From: an uncultured Chryseobacterium sp.
GTDB lineage: Bacteria > Bacteroidota > Bacteroidia > Flavobacteriales > Weeksellaceae
Assembly: GCF_913776365.1 (NCBI RefSeq)
Contig: NZ_CAJYMO010000310.1
Coordinates: 1-43,275, forward strand
Direction: 5' to 3'
Length of the DNA stretch: 43,275 nt
Shown: piece after piece, positions 15,355 to 24,149 of the stretch
How the letters are laid out: each line of letters begins with the position of its first letter
Numbering within the stretch: the first letter of the stretch is position 1
The notes under the pieces: generated by a model
What the model was told of the DNA's origin: nothing
Database searches by the model: none
Seen by the model: the letters and a program-made list of their open reading frames with translations, nothing else
Made by a program: the position numbers and the translations under genes

Positions 15355-15980
15355 TGAAATACTTCCTGTTCCTGCTCATTGTGCTGTTTCCGGTTTCCGT
15401 TTTTGCCCAGAAACCCAAAATTGATTTTAAAGCCGTTGAAAAAAGTCTTACCAGTGAAAAATCGCCTTATCACTATGACAAGCTGATTTTCAAATACAAA
15501 GCCTATCCGAAATCACTGGACAGTATGGAGTCGCAATACCTGTACTACGGACGGAATTTCAGGAAAGACATCATCTCTACCACAGATGATGATTTCAAAA
15601 TGCTGGCAGCCGATTTTAAAAACGGAAATTTTGACGAATGCATAAGACTCGGAAAGATCCTGTATGATAAGGATCCCACAAATCTGGATATTCTCCTCAT
15701 TCTGCTGAAAGCTTATGATTCCAAAAAGGATGGCAACAATTTCATGCACCACCTCAGCCAGTTCAGGGCGCTTACCGATGCCATAAGAGGTTCCGGCGAC
15801 GGAAAGTCGGAAGAAACCCCGTTAATGGTGAACACGGTGGGAGACGAATACATCCTGCTGAATATCATGAATCTGGGACAGGAATACAACAGGACTTCAG
15901 CCGCTTCCAAAGACGGCATGCTGGATCTGTGGCAAAAAGAAAACAACAAAGTTTATATCAAGGTACTTTATATCGAATAA
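15351..15980 (+). CDS. DUF4919 periplasmic protein
   Basis: 209 aa. Signal peptide at 1-19 (ends VFAQ), then a helical, tetratricopeptide-like body typical of DUF4919 (YDKLIFKYKAYPKSLDSMESQYLYYG near residues 43-65; DPTNLDILLILLKAY near 115). Members are found in Bacteroidota; no function is established. Start overlaps the hflX stop by 4 bp. Confidence 0.82.
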   Translation: MMKYFLFLLIVLFPVSVFAQKPKIDFKAVEKSLTSEKSPYHYDKLIFKYKAYPKSLDSMESQYLYYGRNFRKDIISTTDDDFKMLAADFKNGNFDECIRLGKILYDKDPTNLDILLILLKAYDSKKDGNNFMHHLSQFRALTDAIRGSGDGKSEETPLMVNTVGDEYILLNIMNLGQEYNRTSAASKDGMLDLWQKENNKVYIKVLYIE

Positions 15981-16008
15981 AACAAAATTTAATTAAAAAA
16001 ACAGCTTA

Positions 16009-17286
16009 GTGGAGTTATATTATTCATTTTCAGCTTTAATCGTATTAGCCTCTATTTTTTCATACCTTAACTACAGATTCCTGAAACTGCCCAGCACGAT
16101 CGGGATTATGGTAATCGCCATTGTGGTTTCCATTTTCCTTGTCCTTTTCGGGGAAACCGTTCTGCCGAGAACCTTCGGGCATCTTCATAACCTGATGAGC
16201 AGCATCGATTTCACGGAAGTGCTGATGGGTGCCATGCTTAATTTCCTGCTTTTTGCAGGAGGAATCCACGTCAACATCGATGATCTTAAAGAACAGCTCA
16301 GGCCGGTCATTATATTCTCTACGATAGGAGTGGTTATTTCCACCTTTCTGGTAGGGTTCGGTATGTTCTATCTGCTGCCGTTCCTCGGGATACAGCTGCC
16401 GTTTATTTACTGCCTGCTTTTCGGAGCCCTGATCTCGCCTACCGATCCGGTAGCGGTTCTCAGTATCCTGAAACAGGCCAATGTCTCCAAATCGCTGGAG
16501 ACGAAAGTTGCCGGGGAATCCTTATTCAATGACGGTATGGCCGTTGTGGTTTTTACCGTTGTGCTTCAGCTGGCTATCGGTAATGAAGTGGATCTGGGTG
16601 TAGAAAGCATCGGACTTCTGCTGCTGAAGGAAGCCGGCGGAGGCTTATTGCTGGGTGTGATCCTGGGTTGGGTTACTTCCAGGCTGATGCGCGAAGTGGA
16701 TGATTATATTATTTCTGTACTGGTTACCCTCTCTGTGGTAATGGGAGGTTATCTAGTTGCTCGGCAGATGCATATTTCCGGACCGCTGACCATGGTGGCA
16801 GCCGGCCTCTTTATGGGGAATTTCAATGTGAAATTTAAAATGAAATCCATTACGCAGGATTACCTGATCAAATTCTGGGAACTGATTGATGAGATCCTGA
16901 ATGCCGTCCTTTTCCTTTTCATCGGATTTGAGCTTCTGATGATCCGGGACCTTGAGCACTTTATGATTCCCGGGATTATTGCCATTGCCGTGGTTTTATT
17001 TGCCCGGTTTATTTCCATCTGGGGACCTACCAAATTCATGAGGACCACATTCAGTCCCCAGACCGTCAAAGTACTCGTTTGGGGCGGAATCCGTGGCGGG
17101 GTTTCCATTGCGCTTGCACTCTCCATACCTAAGAACGATCACAGTACTGCTGTATTAAGCATTACCTATTGTGTAGTGGTATTCTCTATTATTGTTCAGG
17201 GGCTTACCATTGCCAAGGTTGCCAATCCCAATAAGATAGCCAGGGAAGAGGAAGCCCTGGAAACCGTTTCTGATGAAAAGCACTGA
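16009..17286 (+). CDS. Na+/H+ antiporter, CPA1 (NhaP/NhaS-type) family
   Basis: A 425-aa inner-membrane exchanger with about 12 hydrophobic segments. Ion-binding signatures are SPTDP (143-147) and ESLFNDG (170-176, Asn174-Asp175), the ND motif of electroneutral CPA1 antiporters, plus WGGIRGGVSIALALS starting at 358. Start is GTG. The 3' end overlaps the DNA alkylation repair gene by 14 bp. The run continues with DUF6122 and a Ca2+/H+ antiporter, giving an ion-homeostasis operon of four overlapping genes. Confidence 0.92.
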   Translation: MELYYSFSALIVLASIFSYLNYRFLKLPSTIGIMVIAIVVSIFLVLFGETVLPRTFGHLHNLMSSIDFTEVLMGAMLNFLLFAGGIHVNIDDLKEQLRPVIIFSTIGVVISTFLVGFGMFYLLPFLGIQLPFIYCLLFGALISPTDPVAVLSILKQANVSKSLETKVAGESLFNDGMAVVVFTVVLQLAIGNEVDLGVESIGLLLLKEAGGGLLLGVILGWVTSRLMREVDDYIISVLVTLSVVMGGYLVARQMHISGPLTMVAAGLFMGNFNVKFKMKSITQDYLIKFWELIDEILNAVLFLFIGFELLMIRDLEHFMIPGIIAIAVVLFARFISIWGPTKFMRTTFSPQTVKVLVWGGIRGGVSIALALSIPKNDHSTAVLSITYCVVVFSIIVQGLTIAKVANPNKIAREEEALETVSDEKH

Positions 17287-17998
17287 TCCGGAAAAGGAAA
17301 TCCGGGAAGCGCTGGCCCTGTTGGCACTGCCTGAAAAAGCAGTTTCTTTCCGGAAATTTTTCAAAACCGGAAAAGGGGAATATGGCGAAGGCGATCTCTT
17401 TCTGGGCGTAAGCGTGCCCGATCAGCGGCTGGTGGCAAAAGAATATTATCAAAAGATCTCCCTTGCGGAATTGGGCAGCCTTCTTGCTTCACCTTACCAT
17501 GAACACCGGCTGACCGCCCTCCTGATCCTGGTACTGAAGTTTGAAAAAACAAAGGATCAGCAGCTGCAGGCTGATATCATAGACTTTTACCTCAGTCATC
17601 TTTCCGCCATCAACAACTGGGACCTTGCGGATACCAGCTGCTATAAGATCCTGGGCCGGTATGCTTTTGAAAACCGGAGAGATGATGTATTAAGGAACCT
17701 CTCCGGTTCGGAGACCATGTGGCACAGGAGGATAGCCGTCGTCGGGACTTTGTACCATATCCGAAAGAACTCTTTCGGGCTTACCCGGGAACTGGTGACC
17801 CAGAACCTCAGCCACCCGCATGACCTGATACAAAAGGCAAACGGCTGGATGCTGCGGGAAATGGGACAAAAGAACAAAGAAGAATTGATCCTGTATCTCG
17901 ACCGTCATTATAAGGAGATACCCAGGACCTGCCTGCGGTATGCCATTGAAAAACTGGATGAACCGTTGCGGCAGGATTATCTGAAAAACAGAATCTGA
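17273..17998 (+). CDS. DNA alkylation repair protein (AlkD-like HEAT-repeat glycosylase)
   Basis: 241 aa composed of HEAT-like helical repeats. Features of AlkD/AlkC-type DNA glycosylases are visible: NNWDLAD (114-120; Trp and Asp of the catalytic cleft), MWHRRIAVVGTL (149-160) and KANGWMLREMG (188-198; W192). These enzymes remove bulky or cationic alkylated bases (3-methyladenine, 7-methylguanine) without base flipping. Cytosolic. Overlaps genes on both sides (14 bp and 1 bp), so it is expressed with the antiporters despite the unrelated role. Confidence 0.88.
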   Translation: MKSTDPEKEIREALALLALPEKAVSFRKFFKTGKGEYGEGDLFLGVSVPDQRLVAKEYYQKISLAELGSLLASPYHEHRLTALLILVLKFEKTKDQQLQADIIDFYLSHLSAINNWDLADTSCYKILGRYAFENRRDDVLRNLSGSETMWHRRIAVVGTLYHIRKNSFGLTRELVTQNLSHPHDLIQKANGWMLREMGQKNKEELILYLDRHYKEIPRTCLRYAIEKLDEPLRQDYLKNRI

Positions 17999-18396
17999 TG
18001 GACTCCATTTTCTTAAAAACATTTATCCACTATTTCCTGCATTTTATCTTTCCGGTTTTTATTGCATGGATTTTTTACCGCAATCAGTGGAAAAAAGCCT
18101 ACTTCATTATGCTGGCGACCATGCTGGTGGACCTGGACCATCTTTTTGCCGATCCTATCTTCGATCCTGACCGGGGCAGTGTCGGGTTTCACTTTCTTCA
18201 TTCCTATTACGCCATTGCGGTGTATTTTTTGATGCTTTTTTTTAAAGGAAATATCCGGATCATCGGTACCGGACTGTTACTCCATATGCTGACGGATTTT
18301 CAGGATTTCCATCTCTGGAATCTGCTGAATCATCATGAATATGGCCTTGATTATTTCAGGCATCACAGATTTTTTGTATTTTACAGACACTTATGA
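17998..18396 (+). CDS. DUF6122 membrane protein
   Basis: 132 aa, with about four hydrophobic segments and many His/Asp residues: FIHYFLHFIFPVF, MLVDLDHLFADPIFDPDR, FHFLHSYYAIAVY and LHMLTDFQDFHLWN. The spacing resembles YdjM/DUF457-like membrane hydrolases with HxxxD-type metal ligands, so a metal-dependent membrane enzyme is possible but unproven. Start and preceding stop share one base (TGATG). The stop overlaps the next start by 4 bp. Confidence 0.78.
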   Translation: MDSIFLKTFIHYFLHFIFPVFIAWIFYRNQWKKAYFIMLATMLVDLDHLFADPIFDPDRGSVGFHFLHSYYAIAVYFLMLFFKGNIRIIGTGLLLHMLTDFQDFHLWNLLNHHEYGLDYFRHHRFFVFYRHL

Positions 18397-19463
18397 ATTT
18401 GAAAGAACTTTTACATTACACCTATGTTTTCCCTATCCTGGCAGTCGGCTATTACTTCTCGGGGCTGATGGGTACCGGAGTGTTTTTTGATATCCTGGCG
18501 GGCATCCTTCTCACCGGAAGTGTGATCTCTGCGGTTCACCATGCGGAAGTGGTAGCCCATAAAGTGGGGGAACCCTTCGGCACTATCATTCTGGCCCTCT
18601 GCATCACGATTCTGGAAGTAGCATTGATTATTTCCCTGATGGTGGCCGGCGGAGAACAGGCCATTACCCTGGCAAGAGATACCGTTTTTGCTGCCGTCAT
18701 GCTGATTCTCAATGGTATCCTGGGCATCTGCATCCTTGTAGGCGGCGTAAAGTATTATGAACAGTTTTTCGCAAGGACTTCTGCCACGACCTACCTGGTA
18801 AGCATTGTTTCCATCCTCATTCTAACCCTCGTCCTTCCGAATTTTACATCCAGCGTTAACGGACCTTTCTACAATCAGGCTCAACTGATCTTCGTCTCAA
18901 TTGCCTGCCTGGTCATTTACGGGATCTTCCTGATGGTCCAGACCATCCGGCACAGGAATTACTTTATCGTTCCGGAGGAACATTCCGAAGAAATGTATAT
19001 CCCTTCCGTCAGGAAGACCACCATAAGTTTTATCTTCCTGGTGATCTGTCTGGCTGTTGTAGTAGTAATGGCAAAAGGCCTGTCTTCAACCATTGAAGGG
19101 ATGGTACAGAGCCTGGGTGCCCCTAAATCGCTGGTAGGCGTTATCATTGCAGCGGTGGTTCTGCTTCCTGAAGGGCTGGCTGCCATCCGTGCTGCAAAGA
19201 GCAACCAGATCCAGTCGAGCCTCAATCTGGCACTGGGTTCCGCTCTGGCCAGTATCGGCCTTACCATTCCGGCAGTATCGCTGGTCTGTATCATGTATGA
19301 CATTCCGCTGGTACTCGGGCTGGACAAAAAAGATGTGATCCTTCTGTCGCTGTCAGTCTTTATTGTCATGCTTTCCCTGAGCCGGGGCAAAACAAACATC
19401 CTTTACGGAACTGTATTGCTGGTGAACCTGGCGGCTTATATTTTTACGGTAATTGTGCCTTAA
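18393..19463 (+). CDS. chaA: Ca2+(Na+/K+)/H+ antiporter, ChaA-like
   Basis: A 356-aa CaCA-superfamily exchanger with 10-11 membrane segments. The two inverted alpha repeats are visible: KVGEPFGTIILALCITILEV (57-76, acidic E60 and E75) and VVLLPEGLAAIRAAKSNQ (about 255-272, E260) followed by SLNLALGSALASIGLTIP. The central loop (about 185-205) is charged. Known members export Ca2+ or Na+/K+ at alkaline pH. Last gene of the overlapping ion-transport run. Confidence 0.9.
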   Translation: MNLKELLHYTYVFPILAVGYYFSGLMGTGVFFDILAGILLTGSVISAVHHAEVVAHKVGEPFGTIILALCITILEVALIISLMVAGGEQAITLARDTVFAAVMLILNGILGICILVGGVKYYEQFFARTSATTYLVSIVSILILTLVLPNFTSSVNGPFYNQAQLIFVSIACLVIYGIFLMVQTIRHRNYFIVPEEHSEEMYIPSVRKTTISFIFLVICLAVVVVMAKGLSSTIEGMVQSLGAPKSLVGVIIAAVVLLPEGLAAIRAAKSNQIQSSLNLALGSALASIGLTIPAVSLVCIMYDIPLVLGLDKKDVILLSLSVFIVMLSLSRGKTNILYGTVLLVNLAAYIFTVIVP

Positions 19464-19809
19464 AAAAATAAGATGATCTCACTCAGAAGAAGAAAAATCG
19501 CAACAATCATGTGGTTCAGTTGCAATACAATAACTTAATGTGAACCCGAATGTATTTTAACTTCTATTCACATTATTATTTAATTTAAAAATAAAATTAA
19601 TACTATTCAAGCACGATTTAAACGGAATGACAAACGATTTTGTTTGATCACAGTTGATTGTGATCCTACTTTGATAAAAGAAACTTTCCGGGATCCGGTT
19701 TCCTATTCCAGTCTTGTCATCAAGTCACTATTTCGGGTTTATGTTATTTTACAGGAATTTACGTTACCCACCCCGGTAACTGAAAGATGTTCCTGATTTA
19801 CAAACAGCA
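19464..19809. other. Convergent intergenic region with two inverted repeats
   Basis: 346 bp between the converging chaA and globin genes. It holds GATCACA-N6-TGTGATC (19646-19665, perfect 7-bp arms) and GTTACC-N6-GGTAAC (19763-19780, perfect 6-bp arms). Neither has a T-run. No coding potential or tRNA seen. Confidence 0.5.
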
Positions 19810-20190
19810 TTACAGCCTACGTGCCAGTTCCATCTTGAAAGCCATCAGTTTAGCAATATTTTCCGATTTGTTAATGGCCATGTTTGCAGTATAACCGGTA
19901 AAGCTCTCTTCAACAGTGGCTTTCCACAGCTCCAGCCAGCGGTCAAAGTGCGGCTGCTCCATGGCATGGACTTCATTGACAGGAAAATGGGCGCCCATCG
20001 GGTTGCCTTTGTAGGTCATCTGCCCGAAGAGAATGGATTCCCAGAAAGCATACATTTTAGGAAGGTGCTTTTCCAGTTCTATCCTGGCAACTTCGGTAAA
20101 GAAGAAGCCAATCTTCTCATCTTTTATCACTCTATTGTAAAAAGAATTGACCAGATTTTCTATATCTTCCCGGGTTTCAAGCTTTTTCAT
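19810..20190 (-). CDS. Group III truncated haemoglobin
   Basis: A 126-aa cytosolic globin of the 2-on-2 fold. By alignment with Campylobacter Ctb the proximal haem ligand is H68 (GNPMGAHFPV). Other family features are LVNSFYNRVIKDEKIGFFF (helix A/B), FWESILFG (helix E) and HFDRWLELWKATVEESF (helix G). Roles proposed for the family are O2/NO/peroxide handling. Divergent from the K+ channel gene across 157 bp. Confidence 0.9.
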   Translation of the reverse strand: MKKLETREDIENLVNSFYNRVIKDEKIGFFFTEVARIELEKHLPKMYAFWESILFGQMTYKGNPMGAHFPVNEVHAMEQPHFDRWLELWKATVEESFTGYTANMAINKSENIAKLMAFKMELARRL

Positions 20191-20262
20191 ACTTCAAAGG
20201 TAATACAAAACCAATTGAGAAATTCAATCGGAAGATTGATAAATTTCATGAAAACAATATTT

Positions 20263-20270
20263 TATCTTTG
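20263..20270 (+). promoter_or_regulatory. -7 element before the K+ channel gene
   Basis: TATCTTTG is an exact TAnnTTTG match, 77 bp upstream of the ATG. A TTG lies 24 bp further upstream (20236-20238), which is slightly long for the usual spacer. Confidence 0.45.
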
Positions 20271-20347
20271 TATCCGGATAACGTCATCCTGTAAAACCGG
20301 AACGTGACTTTTATCCCGAAAGAAAGGTACTTCATCAGAAAAGAATT

Positions 20348-21319
20348 ATGGCAACAGGATTCAGGCAGGATATCCGCCAGAAAAATACGGAAAACAGCGG
20401 CTTCGGAGACAATGCTTCGGGACGTTTCATTAATAAGGACGGTCTTCCGAATGTAAACAGGAAAGGGGTAACGGCCCTGAACCGTTTCAGCTGGTACCAT
20501 ACGATGCTGGAGCTGCCTACTTTTATTTTCCTCTCCTATCTCGTTATTGCCTATATTGCGGTAAACCTTTTTTTTGCGCTGATCTATTACCTGATCGGCG
20601 TAGAGCATCTCACCGGGATCGATAAAAGTACGCCGGGGAATGAGTTTATCGATGTCTTTTTCTTCAGCTCCCAGACGTTTACCACGGTAGGATACGGCCG
20701 GATTGCACCGGTAGGCTTTATGGCCAGCCTGGTAGCCACCTTTGAAGCTTTCCTGGGATTGCTTACCTTTGCCATTGCAACAGGGCTCTTCTACGGAAGG
20801 TTTTCAAGACCAAGGGCATTCCTGAAGTTTTCGGATATTGTGGTAATTGCCCCTTTCAGGAATCAGGCAGCACTGATGTTCCGGCTGGCGCCCTATAAAA
20901 ACAATGCTTTATCAGATGCCGAGGTTATTGTATCGGCAGCTATAGAAACCATGGAAAGCGGAATTCCGAAGACCCGGTTTTACACCCTGAAAACGCAGCT
21001 GAATAAAATTAACACCCTGGCACTGAACTGGACTGTTGTACACGCCATCGACGAAGAATCCCCTTTTTACGGATTTACCGCTGAAGATTTCCGCAATACG
21101 GATATTGAAATCATTGCCCATGTACGTGCCTTTGACGAAGTATTTTCCAATACGGTGGTCCAGCGGACATCATATGTCTCCGGCGAAATCGTGTACGGGG
21201 CAAAATTTGTCCCGATGTATTTTCCGGATGAAAGCCGGCTTTCCACAGTGCTGGACCTCAGCAGAATCAGTCATTACCAACAAGCAGAGCTTCCAAAAGC
21301 GGGAGCAATCCCATTATGA
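20348..21319 (+). CDS. Inward-rectifier-type K+ channel (KirBac-like)
   Basis: 323 aa. Cytosolic N-terminus about 1-50 with an amphipathic slide-helix region (RFSWYHTMLELP), TM1 at about 58-82, pore helix and selectivity filter TTVGYG (112-117), TM2 at about 125-150. The IRK-type beta C-terminal domain spans about 155-315 (LKFSDIVVIAPFRNQAALMFRLA, which contains the typical Kir Arg/Asn start). Bacterial Kir channels are tetrameric and gated by lipids or ligands. Stop overlaps the YkgJ gene by 4 bp. Confidence 0.92.
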   Translation: MATGFRQDIRQKNTENSGFGDNASGRFINKDGLPNVNRKGVTALNRFSWYHTMLELPTFIFLSYLVIAYIAVNLFFALIYYLIGVEHLTGIDKSTPGNEFIDVFFFSSQTFTTVGYGRIAPVGFMASLVATFEAFLGLLTFAIATGLFYGRFSRPRAFLKFSDIVVIAPFRNQAALMFRLAPYKNNALSDAEVIVSAAIETMESGIPKTRFYTLKTQLNKINTLALNWTVVHAIDEESPFYGFTAEDFRNTDIEIIAHVRAFDEVFSNTVVQRTSYVSGEIVYGAKFVPMYFPDESRLSTVLDLSRISHYQQAELPKAGAIPL

Positions 21320-21804
21320 ATACAGAATTTTACAGGAAACAGGCTTTACAGAAGCAGAAAGAGCACAAAAAATTCCTGGATACCCTGAAAAAGAAACCAC
21401 CTAAAAACCTGGACTACACTGTTCAGGAAACCCATGATGAAGTTTTCGAAACCATCGATTGCCTGCAGTGTGCCAACTGCTGTAAAACCACAGGCCCGCT
21501 TTATACCGAGAAAGATATTGAAAGAATTGCCAAGCATCTCCGGATGAAACCGGCAGATTTTGAGGCTAAATTCCTGAGGGTGGACGAAGATCATGATAAA
21601 GTCCTCCAGCACCTTCCGTGCTTCTTCCTGAATGAAGACAATACCTGCTCCATTTATGAGGTACGCCCTAAAGCCTGCCGGGAGTATCCTCACACCGACC
21701 GTAAGAAAATTTTCCAGATCAACAACCTGATGATCAAAAATACGGTGATCTGTCCTGCAGCTTACGAATTCGTGGAACGGATGATGAAGAACATCACCAA
21801 ATAG
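21316..21804 (+). CDS. YkgJ family cysteine-cluster protein
   Basis: 162 aa with eight cysteines in the YkgJ/CxxCxxCC pattern: C49-x2-C52-x2-C55-C56, then C102, C111, C121 (IYEVRPKACREYP) and C146. The cluster probably binds zinc or an Fe-S centre. No function is established for this group. Lys-rich N-terminus, no signal peptide. Coupled to the K+ channel through ATGA. Confidence 0.88.
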   Translation: MNTEFYRKQALQKQKEHKKFLDTLKKKPPKNLDYTVQETHDEVFETIDCLQCANCCKTTGPLYTEKDIERIAKHLRMKPADFEAKFLRVDEDHDKVLQHLPCFFLNEDNTCSIYEVRPKACREYPHTDRKKIFQINNLMIKNTVICPAAYEFVERMMKNITK

Positions 21805-21984
21805 TAATGCCGTGAAAAAAGGCTTTCCGGATTTCATAACAGTCTCCTTAAGATCATGCCGGCAGCACGTCAAATCCCCATCAATAAAAGGTAATTCAGG
21901 TAAACCTTTATAAACCAACCATTTTTATGACCCCTGGCCTATAATACAAAATATCTTAAATAATCACAAATCAAGTTAAAAGAT

Positions 21985-22014
21985 TTTGATTGTCAACACT
22001 TTGTATGATAGTTG
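21985..22014 (+). promoter_or_regulatory. Possible promoter of the NGT-repeat gene
   Basis: TTTG at 21985-21988, 20-bp spacer, TAGTTG at 22009-22014, a one-base-shorter variant of TAnnTTTG. Confidence 0.35.
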
Positions 22015-22048
22015 CATTTAACATAATACCAAACCAAATATTAGTATT

Positions 22049-22420
22049 ATGAAAAACTTAATTGTAGCGGCATTTTTTATCTCAGGAGGTATGATGACTG
22101 CAAATGCACAAACGACAAGAACCGATACTTCCACTTCAGGAACCATGAATAACGGAACGAACGGAACGCTGAATAACGGAACCAACGGTACATTGAATAA
22201 CGGAACAAACGGAACCCTCAACACTAACGGAACCAACGGGACTCTAAACAATGGGACCAACGGAACCCTGAATACCGGCACCAACGGGACAAGAAATAAT
22301 GACGGAATGAATTCCCCCAGCGGAACAAAAGACTGGGACCGTGCGAAAAGCGACACTTCCAGCTGGAAAAACAAAGACGGAATGAAGACCGACCGGAAAA
22401 TGAAGAAGAAAAACAGATAG
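22049..22420 (+). CDS. Secreted Asn-Gly-Thr tandem-repeat protein
   Basis: 123 aa. Signal peptide at 1-20 (ends ANAQ). Residues about 33-82 consist of tandem NGTLNNGT-type octads with small variants (NGTLNTNGT, NGTLNTGT, NGTRNN), encoded by imperfect 24-bp DNA repeats. The tail is Lys-rich (KDGMKTDRKMKKKNR). No known domain. It is probably disordered and surface- or periplasm-located. The repeats allow length change by slippage. Followed by a strong terminator. Confidence 0.75.
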   Translation: MKNLIVAAFFISGGMMTANAQTTRTDTSTSGTMNNGTNGTLNNGTNGTLNNGTNGTLNTNGTNGTLNNGTNGTLNTGTNGTRNNDGMNSPSGTKDWDRAKSDTSSWKNKDGMKTDRKMKKKNR

Positions 22421-22437
22421 AATATAAATGATTCCTG

Positions 22438-22464
22438 ATCCTGAGCACCGTCTCAGGATTTTTT
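22438..22464 (+). terminator. Rho-independent terminator
   Basis: ATCCTGAG (22438-22445), 6-nt loop, CTCAGGAT (22452-22459), then six T. Ends the NGT-repeat gene. Confidence 0.88.
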
Positions 22465-22474
22465 ATGCCCTATA

Positions 22475-22506
22475 AAAAGCGCCGGATCAAATGTTCCGGC
22501 GCTTTT
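22475..22506. terminator. Second, bidirectional hairpin terminator
   Basis: AAAAGCGCCGGA (22475-22486) pairs with TCCGGCGCTTTT (22495-22506); A and T tracts on both sides. Confidence 0.8.
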
Positions 22507-22558
22507 CTCTTTCACTTTTTACTTTTTTCCCATTTGTAATCCCGGGACAGGGTATACG

Positions 22559-22588
22559 AAAAAAGGCCGGGAGCACGTCCCAACCTTT
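22559..22588 (-). terminator. Terminator of gdhA
   Basis: On the minus strand AAAGG-TT-GGGA pairs with TCCC-GG-CCTTT, followed by T residues, starting 13 bp after the gdhA stop. Confidence 0.7.
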
Positions 22589-22600
22589 CTGATTTTTTAT

Positions 22601-23959
22601 TTATACGACTCCCTGAGCCAGCATTGCTTCTGCAACTTTCACGAATCCGGCGATGTTGGCGCCTTTTACGTAGTTCACATAGCCATCTTCTTCTTTTCCA
22701 TAGTCCCGGCATGCCTTGTGGATCCCGATCATGATCTCTTTCAGTCTGGCATCCACTTCTTCGGAAGTCCAGTTCAGACGGATGGAGTTCTGCGTCATTT
22801 CAAGCCCTGAAGTGGCAACTCCTCCTGCGTTGGAAGCTTTCCCCGGCGAGAACAGCACTTTATTATCAAGGAAATAGTTGATGGCATCTAAGGTAGATGG
22901 CATATTGGCAGCTTCGGTTACACATACGCATCCGTTTCCAACCAGGATTCTGGCATCTTCCAGATCCAGCTCGTTCTGGGTAGCCGAAGGGATGGCCACA
23001 TCGCATTTTACTTCCCAAGGACGTTTTCCTGCATGGAATTCTGCAGAAGGATATTGTTTAACGTAATCTTCCGCCCTGTTGTTTCCTGAGGATCTCAGTT
23101 CCAGCAGGTAATCGATTTTCTCACCGTCGATACCGTCTTTATCATAGATATATCCGTCCGGACCGGAGATGGTGACTACTTTTGCCCCCAGTTCGGTTGC
23201 TTTTTTAATAACTCCCCAGGCTACATTCCCGAAACCGGAAACGGTAACCACTTTATCTTTGAAGGTCTGGCCGATGGTTTTCAGCATCTGCTCGGCAAAA
23301 TACACCACTCCGTATCCTGTAGCTTCAGGACGGATCAGTGAGCCTCCGTAGGCAAGGCCTTTCCCGGTAAGAACCCCTGTAAATTCATTTCTGATTTTTT
23401 TATACTGCCCGAACAGATACCCGATTTCTCTGGCACCTACCCCGATATCCCCTGCCGGTACATCGGTTTCAGGACCGATATGCTTGCAGAGCTCCGTCAT
23501 GAAAGCCTGGCAGAAACGCATCACTTCCATATCAGATTTTCCCTGAGGATCGAAATCCGAGCCTCCTTTACCGCCACCCATAGGAAGCGTAGTGAGGGAA
23601 TTCTTGAATACCTGCTCAAAAGCAAGGAACTTCAGTACGGAAAGGTTTACCGTAGGATGGAAACGGATTCCGCCTTTATAAGGGCCAATGGCAGAGTTCA
23701 TCTGGATTCTGAACCCTCTGTTTACCTGGATTTCCCCTTTGTCATCAACCCATGGAACTCTGAAGATGATAATTCTTTCCGCTTCCGCCATTCTTTCAAG
23801 AAGCTTCATTCCCGTATATTCCTTCTTTGTCATGATAAATGGAATCACAGTAACTGCAACTTCTTTTACGGCTTGTAAAAACTCAGGCTCATTAGGGTTT
23901 TTAGCCTCTATTTTTGCTATAAATTCTTGAATTTTCTGGTCAACATTATATTGTTCCAT
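22601..23959 (-). CDS. gdhA: NADP-type glutamate dehydrogenase
   Basis: A 452-aa hexameric-type enzyme that makes glutamate from 2-oxoglutarate and ammonium. Start chosen at the ATG at 23959 (MEQYNVDQKIQEF), which gives the usual length; an in-frame upstream start at 24013 overlaps the promoter. Substrate motifs: YKGGIRFHP and LPMGGGKGGSDFDP (catalytic Lys); Rossmann motif VSGFGNVAWG. No signal peptide. Single gene with its own promoter and terminator. Confidence 0.97.
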   Translation of the reverse strand: MEQYNVDQKIQEFIAKIEAKNPNEPEFLQAVKEVAVTVIPFIMTKKEYTGMKLLERMAEAERIIIFRVPWVDDKGEIQVNRGFRIQMNSAIGPYKGGIRFHPTVNLSVLKFLAFEQVFKNSLTTLPMGGGKGGSDFDPQGKSDMEVMRFCQAFMTELCKHIGPETDVPAGDIGVGAREIGYLFGQYKKIRNEFTGVLTGKGLAYGGSLIRPEATGYGVVYFAEQMLKTIGQTFKDKVVTVSGFGNVAWGVIKKATELGAKVVTISGPDGYIYDKDGIDGEKIDYLLELRSSGNNRAEDYVKQYPSAEFHAGKRPWEVKCDVAIPSATQNELDLEDARILVGNGCVCVTEAANMPSTLDAINYFLDNKVLFSPGKASNAGGVATSGLEMTQNSIRLNWTSEEVDARLKEIMIGIHKACRDYGKEEDGYVNYVKGANIAGFVKVAEAMLAQGVV

Positions 23960-23985
23960 ATAGTAAGGTTGAATATTATTGCCAA

Positions 23986-24015
23986 CAAATTTAATTTTTT
24001 TTTCAAGATTCACAA
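23986..24015 (-). promoter_or_regulatory. Promoter of gdhA
   Basis: Minus strand: TTG (24013-24015), 19-bp spacer, TAAATTTG (23986-23993), an exact -7 match. It lies inside the longer possible reading frame and so supports the ATG at 23959. Confidence 0.6.
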
Positions 24016-24149
24016 TACCCTAATGAATGATTGTTGAAAATTTAATAATATAAAATGTTAATATTATTAAATTGATAATTTAGATATGAATATTGTTAAA
24101 AATGAAAAGTTAGTCTCGAAATAATGCAGTATTAAGAAATCATTAAATC

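Noticed and set aside
19646..19665. CRP or FNR binding site
   Set aside because: The half-sites are in the wrong orientation for CRP (TCACA-N-TGTGA) and the place is downstream of both genes.
22143..22300. Possible CRISPR array in the 24-bp repeats
   Set aside because: Repeats are adjoining and in frame within a secreted protein; there are no unique spacers.
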